Positions 33,518-45,159 of a stretch of DNA of 64,000 nt are shown piece by piece. Origin of the DNA: Aricia agestis (taxonomy: Eukaryota; Arthropoda; Insecta; Lepidoptera; Lycaenidae); contig NC_056425.1 in assembly GCF_905147365.1 (NCBI RefSeq), forward strand, positions 6,641,501 to 6,705,500, in the 5' to 3' direction. Both the position numbers and the translations under genes were made by a program. Below the pieces are notes generated by a model. That model was not told where the DNA came from. It was given only the letters and a program-made list of their open reading frames with translations, and searched no databases. Position 1 is the first letter of the stretch. Every line of letters starts with the position of its first letter.

Positions 33518-33790
33518 TCAAAATTTTAACGCACGATTACACTGTATAACCCACCTTTTAGTATCTATGGGATCAACAGAACTAACGTCTACGGAAAGCG
33601 ACAGTGCTTTTATATTGACGACTATTAAGCCACCACCTTCACTGGCTCTAAGGCCAACAAATTCTACACCAAACGTTGGATTATAGTCTCTATGCGCAAC
33701 AAAATAAGAGTTACATACGTCCAGTTTAATTTGGAAGGTAGGCCCATCATTGTTGACGAAATCTATCAAATACGATACGCTGGTGGACAT
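33518..33790 (-). CDS. Uncharacterised 90-residue ORF, possible RIP-like domain fragment
   Basis: This is a low-confidence call. The frame encodes 90 residues, has an AATAAA shortly after its stop, and may begin at an acceptor-like CAG near 33779 rather than at the ATG. Residues 7-31 have a beta-strand rhythm: Tyr-Leu-Ile-Asp-Phe, Asn-Asn-Asp-Gly, then Ile-x-Leu-Asp-Val-x-Asn-x-Tyr. From memory this resembles the strand region of rRNA N-glycosidase (ribosome-inactivating) domains around their first active-site Tyr. The following 55 residues do not show the later catalytic Glu/Arg region, so if related it is a fragment or decayed copy. In another frame just upstream (about 33796-33875) lies a hydrophobic signal-like stretch. 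It may instead be a chance open frame. Confidence 0.25.
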   Translation of the reverse strand: MSTSVSYLIDFVNNDGPTFQIKLDVCNSYFVAHRDYNPTFGVEFVGLRASEGGGLIVVNIKALSLSVDVSSVDPIDTKRWVIQCNRALKF

Positions 33791-33950
33791 TACCGGGAAA
33801 CCACATTACAAAACAGAATTCCCAGTAGTCTGATCATAAGGATTGTAAGCACCAAAATGCTAATTGCTTTCAAAAATATGTAGAGCAAATATTGGGGTTG
33901 TATGTTAGGATTATTGGTTTTTTAGTATTAGTGTCTCCGTGGTCCAACGA

Positions 33951-34318
33951 CCCTAGCATGGCCACAGTAGAAATGCGAAAATATAGAAAAACTGTACAGA
34001 TAAACTAAAGGTACGTTCCGATCTTTACCGCTTAGTGCGGTTAGCCGCGCTAAGCGGTAAAGATCGGAACGCGGTAAAGCGGTAAGCGGTAAAGACACAC
34101 TAACCGCGACCGACAAAAAATTAAATATGATGCCACTTTATGACATAGACTATAGTCCCAAAAGTTCAAATAAAATCCAATAGTGTATGTCATAAAGTGG
34201 CATTTAAATTGGATTTTTGTCGGTTGCGGCTAAGCGCGGTAAAAATCGGAACGGTACCTTCAGTTTATCTCCACAGAGTTTCTATAATTTCGCATTTCTA
34301 CCGTGGCCATGCTAGGGC
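33951..34318. mobile_element. Nested palindromic element between CSP-a and CSP-b
   Basis: Outer arms CCTAGCATGGCCACAGTAGA / TCTACCGTGGCCATGCTAGG and AGATAAACTAAAGGTAC / GGTACCTTCAGTTTATCT enclose inner arms TGCCACTTTATGACATA / TATGTCATAAAGTGGCA. A GCGGTAA-rich block (34017-34100) is itself palindromic. At least two elements are nested. Confidence 0.75.
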
Positions 34319-34720
34319 TACAGTAGTTGTGTACAGATTCGCACTTGACTCAAAGGTCATGGGTTCACTTTTTGCGTTGTTCCCGTGAAAAATAATTGTT
34401 CTTTGATTAGAACAATGTAGGCTGATCACCTTATTGCCTGATAAGAAAGATGATCCATAATTTTGGGTGTATCGATCATTCCTCTTCCTACTCCTAGTGG
34501 AGGAAAGGAAAAAAGAGTATTTTCCTGTGGAGTGTGTCGATTATGTCGAGTAGGGTATTATAAAAATATTCTTGGGTTTCTGGGCTCTTTTTATGAATAA
34601 AACTGATACTGACACTAAAACCAGTGTGAAATTATTATCATAATTATTAATATTATTAATTTCTATTCTCGTACTTACAAGGGGATTTGACATTTCAATT
34701 AAATAATATATTTCAATAAT
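34319..34720. other. Intergenic DNA
   Basis: AT-rich. A minus-strand GTAAGT near 34677 preceded by TATATTA could mark a non-coding first exon of CSP-a, but this is unproven. Confidence 0.25.
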
Positions 34721-35082
34721 AATATCTTATATCTTTAAACGAGCAATTCTTGTATATAATATGTATACTAGGTATTTGACCGAGCTTTGCTCGGTATTCG
34801 ATAAAACACGAATAAAATGACATTTTCTAAAAATGATTCCTAGCTAGATCGATTTATCGCCCCCGAAACCCCCTATATACTAAAGATTCCGAGATTCCAA
34901 TTATAAAATTTTACAGGAATTGCTCGTTTAAAGATATATAATTGGAATCTCGGAATTGGCTTCAACGATTTTCATGAAATTTACTATATAGGGGGTTAAT
35001 AGCTAGGAAACATTTTTAGAAAATGTCATTTTATTCGTGTTTTATCAAATACCGAGCAAGGCTCGGTCAAAAAGCCAGTTCT
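34721..35082. mobile_element. Head-to-head pair of Helitron-like elements
   Basis: A minus-orientation copy (to 34934) and a plus-orientation copy (34935-35082) of the GCTTTGCTCGG-hairpin family abut at their TC ends. The outer ends show the hairpin, and the right outer CTAG end is mutated. Confidence 0.65.
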
Positions 35083-35212
35083 TTATAATATTATACAAAA
35101 CGATCACAATATTATCCTGTGGTATAAAAAGAGTTATTTCATTACGGAGCTTGCGTAGGACAAACAAACAGGCAACATTATTAAAATAAAATCCATAATC
35201 CCTAACCTTGGT

Positions 35213-35646
35213 CACGACATCACGCGTAAACGGTTGGACCGATTTTGCTGAAATTTGGTATAGAGATACTTTGAGTCCCGGAAAAATGCACGGTTACTTT
35301 ACAATATTCTTTTATGATTTGTGCGTAAACTATTCAATCTATTTTGGTGAAATTTGGTAAGGAGATACTTTGAGTCTCAGGAAAGGACTAGGGATACTTT
35401 TTGTCCCAGGAAATGTATGGTTTCCGCACAATAAACATTAATGATTTTCGCCTAAACTATTTAATCTATTTTGATGAAATTTGGCATGGATATACTTTGA
35501 GTCTCGGGAAAGGACAAGGGATACTTTTTGTCCCGGAAAATAAACTTCCCGCACAATATACTTTTATGATTTGTAAACTATTTAATCGATGTACGGGAAC
35601 AACTATAAACTAAAGTCCACGCAGATGAAGTCACGGGCAACAGCTA
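35213..35646 (+). repeat. Three imperfect tandem units of a dispersed repeat with CTAGT end
   Basis: AAATTTGG followed by GAGATACTTTGAGTC and CAGGAAAGGAC recurs at about 35252, 35346 and 35478. The block ends GATGAAGTCACGGGCAACAG then CTAGT, an end also seen at about 12112-12131. Confidence 0.6.
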
Positions 35647-36358
35647 GTTCTGAATAAAACCTGATCTGATGCATCATACAATTCAAACTCTAGCAATGAG
35701 ACGTGTATCTTCTTGTGTAGTAAAATAAAGTTTAATTTTGAAAGTAATATTCAATGTTGCATTGCGTCTCATCTAACTATTTCTTAGGACTTAGGTTATT
35801 ATGTATTGCTATTTAGTATTTAGGTACTAATTCAGTGCCTATATTGTGTGACTAGGGTTATTACCTTCTTGTGTCTACATGATTTATTACTTACACAGTG
35901 ATTTACTTTTTTATACTAATAGTCTTTTAAGAAGCTAGTGACATAACATTATTATCGATAACCGCACTCTGATGGCAAAAGTTAGTAATTTTAGTAATTA
36001 AGTAGTAAATTATGGTGAATACCCGTAACACCAATAACAATATGGTAATCCTAACAGGGTTCAGCTTTATTCTTTTATCACTTAGCTCCAAGCATTCAAG
36101 GTCATACTTATTTGTAGTACTTGTTTTACTCTTGAAATAAAAATTCAATAAAATGTATTTCAGGGGACAGCCATAAAAACGTGATAATTTAGTTGTTTTT
36201 ATTAAATAAAATAATAAACTTAATTTAAATTAGTAATTGATCTCCATTCTGCCAAGGATCGCCACAGATGGCGTAATGTGGTCACCACTAAACTCCTCAA
36301 GGGGAATCACGACCCTCAGCAATGAGGAACACGACGCGAGGAGGAACTATGCAATTTC
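35647..36358. other. Downstream flank of CSP-b
   Basis: AT-rich, no gene. AATAAA on the minus strand at 36198-36203 is the probable CSP-b polyadenylation signal, about 155 bases past the stop. Confidence 0.5.
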
Positions 36359-39300
36359 TTAGGGAATAGCTGACAGAGCTGACATTAGAGCCACGAGGTG
36401 TTTGGAGTCCTTGTCGTAGATCTTGCTAAACACCTGGAACTCCTTGGGATACTTCTGGATGGTGTGCTCCAGAAACCTCTTCATCTGGATCTTCTGGGCG
36501 TCGGTGCATTTCCGGCAGGCGGTTTCTACTGCTTCGGTGAGGTCACCTGGAAAAGTTAAAAAAAGGTAAATATCAAATTAATGGCACTAAGTTCATACAG
36601 TAAAAAATGCCAATCATAGTATTTTCAAATAAAAATCTTCGATTTTGATTCGATAATTTTTTACTCCCAATGGCTAATAAGGAATCCAACTAAAGATTTA
36701 CTGTCTGGTTGTCCATTTATGTGACTCTAAACAAGCTACTTATATCTGATGTGAGTTGTGACCGGGATAGCTAGATATTTTTTTAAACATGTGATGCATT
36801 TCAGTTGCCACTACATATTAGCTTATAACAGAATCAAATAAAATATAGTGTAAGCTGATTTTTAGGGTTCCGTAGCCAAATGGCAAAAAACGGAACCCTT
36901 ACCTATAGATTCGTCACGTCTGTCTGTCTGTCTGTCTGTCCGTCCGTATGTCACAGCCACTTTTCTCCGAAACTATAAGAGCTATACTATTGAAACTTGG
37001 TAAGTAGATGTATAAATTTTTATACGTGGGAGAGCCATGCTTCGGCGTGAATGGGCCGGCTCGACCGGATAAATACCACGTTCTCACAGAAAACCGGCGT
37101 GAAACAGCGCTTGCGCTGTGTTTCGCCGAGTAAGTGAGTTTACCGGAGGCCCAATCCCCTAACCCCTACCCTATTCCCTTCCCTACCCTCAACTATTCCC
37201 TTCCCTTCCCTACCCTCCCCTATTATCCTATTCCCTCTTAAAAGGCCGGCAACGCACTTGCAGCTCTTCTGATGCTGCGAGTGTCCATGGGCGACGGAAG
37301 TTGCTTTCCATCAGGTGACCCGTTTGCTCGTTTGCCCCCTTATTTCATTAAAAAAAAAAAAACTTGGTAAGTATAAATATATTTTTAGCAAGAGGCAATG
37401 AAATATAGTGCAAATATTTTAATTATTAACAGGGATTCCGTAAAGACTCAATCATCACTACATCTATATCTATACAATATACATTATACAATATACATAT
37501 TATAAAACAAAGTCGCTTTTTTTCCCTCATGTCCCTTTGTTCCCTTTAATCATCTGGGTGAAACACAACAAGATAATGGCTAGAAAGTCCGACTCCTCCC
37601 CAATATTTTTTTATCAAAAATCAGAAGGATCTGATGAAAATAGATTAAAAAAACTCTTAGTTTTTTATTATTATCGATCGCTTCATACTATAATTTTACG
37701 TTAAGTGACTACAGTTTGAGAACCACTCGTGTAACCGGTCGCCCTGTTGCTCATCGCTAAGTATGTGCCGTCAAAACGTTTGTTCAAATCCCGCACGTAA
37801 ACCCATTGCCCATTATGCTAATTGTGTACTCACTGTACATGGAAATAGTGTTGACAATCGCTTGCTCCGCGCATGACACTTACCGGTCGAATACGTGTGT
37901 GCTGGAATCTTCTACCTCAACTTTACGTTTCTCGTTTAATGTTAGTACCCCCCGCAAAATAAAAAATATTTTTATTATTTTTATTAGAACTATAATATTT
38001 ATCTGTGGAATGTTTTCTCGGATGTTCTTCTTTGAACGCACCGCAGGTTTGGAAGACAAGTTAGTATATAATTGCAACACTTTTCTCCATATTATATTAT
38101 CAAAGTTTCTTAATTTCATTTTAAGTAAAATTATTGTGGTGCCTTTGAATAATAATAAAATTAAGATTAACTACAAAGTACCTCACACTTATAAATACTT
38201 AATTGATTCAGTAAGAATATTACACTATCTTATCTTCGTTCTGCAATCAACGCTTGACAAAGTAATATTTATTATCGCATCATTGAACAATCATCTGTAC
38301 ATCATAATTAATTTTATGGCACAGCTGCGGCTGAGTCTAAGTTTTATTTTGTTCGCTGATTGTTTTATGAATTGCATTTTTATCTTCATACCTAAGCATT
38401 CGAATTTAACAAGTTCTTACTGGTGTTATCAGTGTCTTAGTATTGTTTTGATTTCTCTGTATAATTACACTAATATAAACCATTCATTCTTCATAATTTA
38501 TAGTGTAAAGTCAGGAATAACAGAGTTTATTGTTAGTTTAAAGGAATTGGTATTTCTGTATTTCTACATACAGAAATCTAGCGTTATAACAACATATTTA
38601 AAAATGCTGGATATTATTATAGGTTTCTCAAAACCCCTCCTTATGGTTTAGAGTACCTGGTCCACTTTATTAAATCTTTTGTTATAATAGTCTTTTGTTC
38701 TTTTACACTAAAATTCTCTGAATTAAATTATTATTATGCAGCTACAATAATTGTCAATCCCATAATATTATGTAAGGTTTACAATAATATTGCAAATAAC
38801 TTGCTAATTGAGTGTATAAATGCCACTAATATTCCCTTGTGCTATGTACTATTTATATGTCATTCCATTCATAACTATGTTATATTACTCACTAAACAGA
38901 AGATGAAGTTTGTTTTTGTGCCTAGAATCATTGTATTTTCTACAGTTAAGACATATCTCATAGTATGGTTATACTTATTATATTTCTTACAACAACATAT
39001 TAGCATATTACAAACATGCTTTCTGATATATATTGGTCTAGATGAACTTTACCCTTTTTACCCCTTTTATTATTTTACAAGATATAATAATCCATACTAT
39101 ATCCTGCACAGATATTTATTTCACTTTCTTTCTACTACTTCGAAATTTTATTTATTTTTATTTATTTTATTTATTCATAGCTATCAGTGTCAGTCCAAGA
39201 ACACAATATTATTGTACTTCAAATGATCTTCACAAGCCTGAACCATATTATCTATACATAATTACAAATGTTTCAATCCGTAACCTGTAAATGCAAGAAT

Positions 39301-42300
39301 AATCAGTATTGAAAAGATTATTACAAATGCATTATTCTTAACTGCATTTTCAGTCCCCTACTAAAAATGTTACCAGTAGAAAAGACTAACAATAAATACA
39401 TAAAAGTTTCATATGCTATGTACAATAAAATGAAGTATAACAATCCACATCTGGAATATTATAACAGTAAAAAAGAAATATTATGTTTGCCTAGGCTACA
39501 CTTTGTATATTTTCCTATCACAATAATCTATAATATAAAAATGAGTCGCTGAATGTGTTGTTAAGCGCAAAACTCGAGAACGGTGGACCGATTTCGCTAA
39601 TTCTTTTTTTTTAATATTCCTTGAAGTACGAGGTGGTTCTTACGGAGAGAAAAATTCTAAAAAAAAATTTAAATTTCCTGAAAAAGTCTACAAACAACAC
39701 TTTTATATATAAAAATGGATTTTCAATTGTGTTAGTAACGCTAAAACTCGAAACCGGCTGAACGGATTGGGCTAATTTTAGTCTTAAAATATTCGTAGAT
39801 GTCCAGGGAAGGTTTTAAAGTGACACGAAGTTCACCGGGACAGCTAGTTATTAATAAAACTAATATATTAATTGTTATAACTCATATTATAATGTTGCCT
39901 CTAGTACTAATCCTGCGGCATCTTGTTGCATTATACAATTATACATCCCTCACAAATATTATCCACCTCATAAATTGCAACAGTATGTCAAAAGAAACTA
40001 GTATACATGTTTTTATCAAAGTTAAGGTAAAAATTTGCATTAAAGGAAAATTTACCTGTTATATACCTAACAGTTTTAACATAACTTATAGCCTTTTCTT
40101 ACATTGCAGTTTTTGTATAAAATTGGGTTCTATACTTTCTGGCCTGCAAATCGGGACAAACCTTATCCTATTGCTATTCTGGTGCTTACTGGTACTTGCT
40201 CACAATGGCTTGCCGTAATGTCAGTATTTATCATCAAAATGTTCGAGGCTTGCGTACTAACGGCCATTCCCAATATTTGATCTATCTCTGGTTTTGCCCT
40301 ACTAGAGATAGGAATAACTCACAATTGACATAAAATATATGTTTCTAATGTCTAATGTGAGCTATTCCTATCTCTAGTAGGGCAAAACCAGAGATAGATC
40401 AAATATTGGGAACGGCCGTAAGACGCACGAATTTAAAAGAAAATATGTGTCGCTCAATTCTTACGACATAATATCACTGACGGAGACCTGGCTGCTCGAC
40501 GGTGTTAGCGACGCCGAGTTATTTGACGATCGCTATGTTGTCTATCGCAGGGACCGGGATTACCATATCACATGTGAAAAATATGGCGGTGGCGTGCTCT
40601 TTGCGATAAAAAGGGAGCTCGCCGCAGTCGACCGTCCTGAATGGTCGTCCTCAGCCGAAGATCTATGGATTACAGTCAACTCTAATAAATCATCTCATAA
40701 TATTAAAAAAATACATTTTTGCACTATTTATTTATGTAAAGCGAACTCTGGTAATTCATTCAATACACAGCTTACTAACTTTGTTAGCAACTTATCTCTT
40801 ATTGCAAACTCTTGTCCCGACGATTCAATAGTTATAATGGGAGACTTTAATCTTCCTAACATCACCTGGAGACCGGTAGACGCGGACGGCAGTTTTCAGT
40901 GTGGTGCAGTAGGTGAAGCACAGTTATATCTCTTGGATACCTTGCTAGAATGTAATTTGTCGCAATTTAATTTCTGTAACAATGTCAATGGGAGAGTCTT
41001 AGACTTAGTTCTTTCAAATATTACCTCGGCGTAACGGCGTAACCGAACACAGTTACGCCGAGCGACTTTCCTTTAGTTCCAGAAGACGCCCACCATAGAT
41101 CACTAGTAATTAACCGTGAGGTTGAAATTTCTAGATCACTTGAGTCTTGTTCACGTATAAAATATTTATATACATCTGCAGATTTTGACAAAATTAACAC
41201 TGAACTTAATGAAAAAAACTGGAGTGAATGTCTTAATGAAATTCCATTTGAGGAGGCAGTAACTATCTTTTACAACTGTTTACACAGCATGATGGCTAAA
41301 TATATTCCCACAAAAACAGTACATGGTAAAAATAATTTCCCAGTTTGGTACAGCTCGGCCCTTAGAAAAGTTATTAAAGAAAAATTTAAATATCTGCGTA
41401 AGTATAGAACCTATGGCAATATATCAGACTACCATACCTTCTCACTTCTTCGCAAAAGGGCCAAATCTCTGGAGGAAATTTGCTACAGGTCTTACATTGA
41501 GAAGTGTGAAAACTCTATAGGTACCAACCCCAAATTTTTCTGGTCCTTCATTAAAAATAGTAAAAATGCTCATTCATTGCCTTCCTCGCTAACATGTGAA
41601 GGCCGCACTTCTACATCGGGAGCTGAAGTTTGTTTCATGTTCGCTTCTTATTTTAATAGTATTTTTCTCTCGCCGACCAGTGACACTAATGATATATCGG
41701 ATAGCTTATACAAAACCAACAAATTTCCAGTTAATGATGTTGAGGTCGTGCCGGAGCGTGTTAATTATCTTTTAAAATCCGTTGATCTCACTAAAGGTGC
41801 GGGTCCAGACAATATTTCTCCTATATTTATATCACGATGTAAATGATGATCAAGTTCTCTAACAAAACCTGTCACTATTCTTTTCCAACGCTCTATTAAT
41901 TTGTACCGAAAGTTTGGAAGTCTGCCTATGTATCTCCTATTTATAAAAGTGGAAGCAGAAATGAAATAAAGAATTACAGGCCTACTTCCAAATTGTGTAT
42001 ATTTGCCAAACTTCTAGAAAAAATTGTTTATGAACAAGTGTACAGCTTACTTTCAACATATTTCATCACCGAACAGCACGCATTTCTACAAAAACGCTCA
42101 ACCTCAACTAATCTGATAACCTTTTTAGATTATGTCACAGAGAGTATGGAATCTGGTGGTCAAGTAGATGCCATCTTCACTGACTACAGTAAAGCCTTTG
42201 ACCGTCTAGACCACTCTTTGCTACTTAAGAAGCTTTATAACTCAGGGATACACGGAAACCTATATAGATGGTTCACCTCCTACATTAAAAATAGATCCCA

Positions 42301-43753
42301 AGCAGTAGTCGTCAATGGCTTTACATCTTCATGGTATGAGGTGCCATCCGGCGTCCCTCAGGGGTCGCTGTTGGGACCGTTGTTGTTCAACATATTTGTT
42401 AACGACATTTACACTTGCTTTCGTCATTCGAGGTTCCTCCTGTATGCTGATGACATGAAAGTGTTTAGAAAAATTTGTAACCTGCATGATTGTCACCTGC
42501 TGCAGGAGGACCTTCGAAGACTTGAGGCATACTGTAATATCTACAAACCATTGATAATTCATACTTACTAAATAACCAATACTTAAAAAAGGTTAATGAG
42601 GTACGGGATTTGGGCATAATTCATGACTCAATGCTAACATATTATAACAAACACTTTCACCACATAATCACCAGAGCTAATAGATCCCTCGGCTTTATTA
42701 TGAGAATGAGCTCCCAATTCCAAAGTATAAAAACAACAAAAATTCTCTACTGTTCGTTCGTTCGCAGTGTTCTAGAGTATGTTTCTGAAATTTGGAATCC
42801 CCAATATAGCATCCACATTAATCGGTCGGAATCAATCCAAAGACGGTTCACGAGATTTCTGCAATTTAAATGCAACACATTCGATCATAATTATGAGTCC
42901 AAGTGCAGGCGATACCACCTCCTGCCTTTACACCTAAGACGTCAAGTAACGGACATCTCGATACTGCTCAAAATCGCGCAACATAAAATAGACTCCCCTC
43001 TCCTACTTTCTAAAATTAACATCAAAGTTCCCAATCGATCTTCCAGAATGTCCTCTTATAATCCCCTTTACATCCCTTTTTCCCACACAAACTATAGAAA
43101 AAATTCCTTCTTTATAAGATCTTGTAATAGCTTTAACGATTTGCACAAACGTTTTGACTTAGACATATTTAACTCAACGGTTACCGGCACAAAAAGACTT
43201 GTATCTAAGCATTGGTTTGACGGTGTTCTCTGACTGTCGTTTAATATTAATTACTGATCTTTGATTAGTTAAATATTTCAAAATTAATAATAATTATAAA
43301 TGTCTGTACTTATCCTTTAATAAGCTATAATTTTTCTATAAGTGAGTTTATGTAAATTTTTGTAAGCTTTCGTAATTAATTAGTTTCTAAATGTGAAAAC
43401 GTGTAAATGGTGTCTAGATTTTATACAGCCTTCTATAAATTAAAAAACACTGTATGTTTTCCAAATACTTAAATAAAAATAAAATAAAATAAATAAATAA
43501 AGCTTATGACAAATATTATGTACAAAGCTTGTTTTAAGTACCTTTCCAGTATTGCGAAGGTTACTTAGTACTTACTCTTAAACTGTGCAGGTACTGGTTC
43601 GCATGGTATTTTCTCGTTGAAACAATCCAAAAACGATTTAAATTCAGCGTCGTTCTTTATCAAGGCTTCAATATCCAAGTCGTCGTTCTCCGTGGAATAT
43701 TTCTCTGCTAATGTCAAAGCCAGCAAACCACAAAAAAGTATGAGGAACTTCAT
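36359..43753 (-). CDS. Chemosensory protein (CSP-b), divergent
   Basis: Exon 1 is 43576-43753 and exon 2 36359-36546; they are joined across a 7.0-kb phase-1 intron (GTAAGT ... TTTTCCAG). The product is 121 residues with a signal peptide of about 16 residues, then EKYSTENDDLDIEALIKNDA. The cysteines fit the CSP spacing C-x6-C-x18-C-x2-C exactly once the exons are joined, which confirms the splice. It differs from CSP-a and CSP-d: the RLL-x2-Y motif is replaced by Glu-Phe-Lys-Ser-Phe, and the Trp after the Lys-Tyr-Pro motif is absent (KYPKEFQVFSKIYDKDSKHL). The C-terminus ends in a hydrophobic Ala/Leu/Ile/Pro tail. The ATG is three bases after an acceptor (GATTTTCAG). The upstream non-coding exon and TATA box are visible at 44742-44832. 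The intron contains a LINE, a retroposon and other repeats. Confidence 0.9.
37024..37362 (+). mobile_element. SINE-like retroposon, most complete copy
   Basis: Begins CGTGGGAGAGCCATGCTTCG, continues through CCGGCTCGACCGGATAAATA, a CCCTACCCTATTCCC-rich middle and GGCCGGCAACGCACTTGCAG, and ends in a T-rich stretch plus A12. It lies in the CSP-b intron. Confidence 0.75.
37806..39290 (+). pseudogene. Stop-poor hydrophobic frames, origin unknown
   Basis: A 281-codon frame (37806-38651) is followed in another frame, without an intervening stop-rich gap, by a frame open from about 38640 to 39226. A third follows to 39290. The conceptual products are hydrophobic and Ile/Leu/Phe/Tyr-rich, as in a multi-pass membrane protein. 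Such length is surprising in AT-rich DNA. It could be a decayed leader or ORF1 of the downstream LINE, a decayed membrane-protein or chemoreceptor gene, or a compositional accident (few G on this strand). No motif settles it. It lies inside the CSP-b intron on the opposite strand. Confidence 0.3.
39541..39848 (+). mobile_element. Dispersed repeat ending in ACAGCTAGT
   Basis: The block from AATGAGTCGCTGAATGTG to CGGGACAGCTAGT contains an internal partial duplication (AAACTCGA..CCG..TGGCTAAT). A reverse-oriented relative lies at 63245-63380. The CTAGT end is compatible with a Helitron-type terminus. Confidence 0.5.
40205..43502 (+). mobile_element. Decayed CR1/Jockey-group LINE in the CSP-b intron
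   Basis: Coding starts at ATG 40205 with MACRNVSIYHQNVRGLRTN, the start of an apurinic-type endonuclease. It resumes after a MITE insertion, with MGDFNLPNITW near 40838. Reverse transcriptase follows with DYSKAFDRLDH (about 42184), SGVPQGSLLGPLLFNIF (about 42347) and YADDM (about 42442). The C-terminal region runs to the stop at 43233. At least three frame changes and stops break it, so it is dead. The 3' end has an AAATAAAATAA-type tail (43470-43502). The clade is judged from motif style only. Confidence 0.8.
40266..40410. mobile_element. Palindromic MITE inserted in the LINE endonuclease
   Basis: Arms of about 60 bp (CCCAATATTTGATCTATCTC, TTTGCCCTACTAGAGATAGG) pair across a short loop. The direct repeat AACGGCC (40259-40265 and 40411-40417) flanks it. 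Removing the insert plus one repeat restores the LINE reading frame, which shows it arrived after the LINE. Confidence 0.85.
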
Positions 43754-43756
43754 TGT
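43576..43756 (-). other. CSP-b first coding exon with splice sites
   Basis: The exon is bounded by acceptor GATTTTCAG (ends 43757) and donor AGAGTAAGT (GT at 43575-43574). Confidence 0.85.
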
Positions 43757-44741
43757 CTGAAAATCATAAAAACTAGTTATGTCTTACTGTGGGTGTAAAT
43801 TGGTTTATCGTGCAGTGATCTCTTAACATTTTTCCTCAATAAAAACTCATGTGTCCTTTGCCGGGACTCAAATTATTTCCATACCAAATTACGTCCAACT
43901 TCAGTTAAATGTCTTAAGCGTAAAGTGATTATGGACACACTTTTAAATTTAAAATATTAGTATGAATTAATGGGATAGTACGAGTATATTATCGAATTGA
44001 ATTATTACTTAAGGGCGCGTATTAGATAAATATGCTTTACATGATCGTCTGTAATATCAATATTAATGAAAAACTGAATGTTAAAATAAGATGCAGCAAA
44101 CTTCAGGACTAACACTAGTGACTATGTTACTCACAAACACGATAGCATACAATTTTCTCGATAGAAAAAAAATTGCGAAGTTGCTTCCAAATCACACGTT
44201 AAACTGCTAGTATTCGAGTAATACATTAAAACAAAGCTTGAAACTTTTTAGTATAATTACATTATAGATAAGGCAGGGATTATTTTACATATTTTTTTAA
44301 TAACTTAATAGATATCCTTTAAAAAAAAGAATACCTATAACTGCCCGCTAACTTGGCGATGATTCCGCGTCGTCCTTTTTCACCTGGCATATTATGAAAG
44401 ATGGGCGTGAGTGTAAAGAGAGAAGGACGATGTTTGATTTTTTGGGTTGACAAGACCGCAGAAGATAATCCTACTACTACCTTTGAACTATACCAGAGAC
44501 CAGATATTTATTCCTCTATGACTATACCTACATTTTAAAACTTTTTAAATGACTGACGGTGAGAAAGAGACAATTCTCTTTCATGATCTCCATGATAGGT
44601 ACATCCAAAATGTAATTCCATCAAAACTAAAAAACTACCGAGCCATTTTTACCAAATGTCATCTATGTAGAAACTTTATCACGTTAATCATTTTAATTAC
44701 GAAATACAAAGTTTTAAATCACTTAAAATTAAGTTACTCAC
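43757..44741. other. 5' UTR intron of CSP-b
   Basis: AT-rich intron of about 985 bp. A fragment of the CTAGATGACGC repeat body (GTGTCCTTTGCCGGGACTCA) lies near 43850. No gene is seen. Confidence 0.5.
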
Positions 44742-44802
44742 CTAAAATGTAATTTACAAAATAATAACCTCACTAGACCGGTTGATAGCGCAAAAACAAA
44801 TG
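44742..44802 (-). other. Non-coding first exon of CSP-b (predicted)
   Basis: The minus strand reads CATTTTAG|GTGAGT at 44742/44741, a strong donor. The upper limit is estimated as about 30 bases downstream of the TATA box at 44825-44832. Confidence 0.6.
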
Positions 44803-44824
44803 TCCGTTCTGGAACTGCATTCAA

Positions 44825-44832
44825 CTTATATA
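44825..44832 (-). promoter_or_regulatory. TATA box of CSP-b (TATATAAG)
   Basis: TATATAAG on the minus strand lies about 83 bases before the GTGAGT donor of the predicted first exon. Confidence 0.6.
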
Positions 44833-45159
44833 CCCGGCATCTTGTCGAGGTTATTGTTTTGTTGTTAATGATCATTTTATTGTTTATCATTATTATTCTT
44901 GATAATAATGATTAATGATATACTACAACGCTTGGGCTTGCTTACTTACATTTCTCATTAACTTTTTCTTTTGTTTAAAAAAAAGTTACATTTTTAAGTT
45001 TTAACCAGTTAGAAAACAGCAAAGTAAGAATTTAAAGTTTTGGTCTCAGTTTTCAGTTCATTGCCAGTGTCATGTACGTTTACGACGAATTTGTCGAATG
45101 CAAGTTGTCTAAGTACCCTGGACAAGGTTTTTGTATGGTTGAGATAAATCATTAACGAT
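44833..45159. other. Upstream flank of CSP-b
   Basis: AT-rich with an imperfect palindrome near 44870-44915 (TTATTGTTTATCATTATTAT / ATAATAATGATTAATGATA). No gene is seen. Confidence 0.4.
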
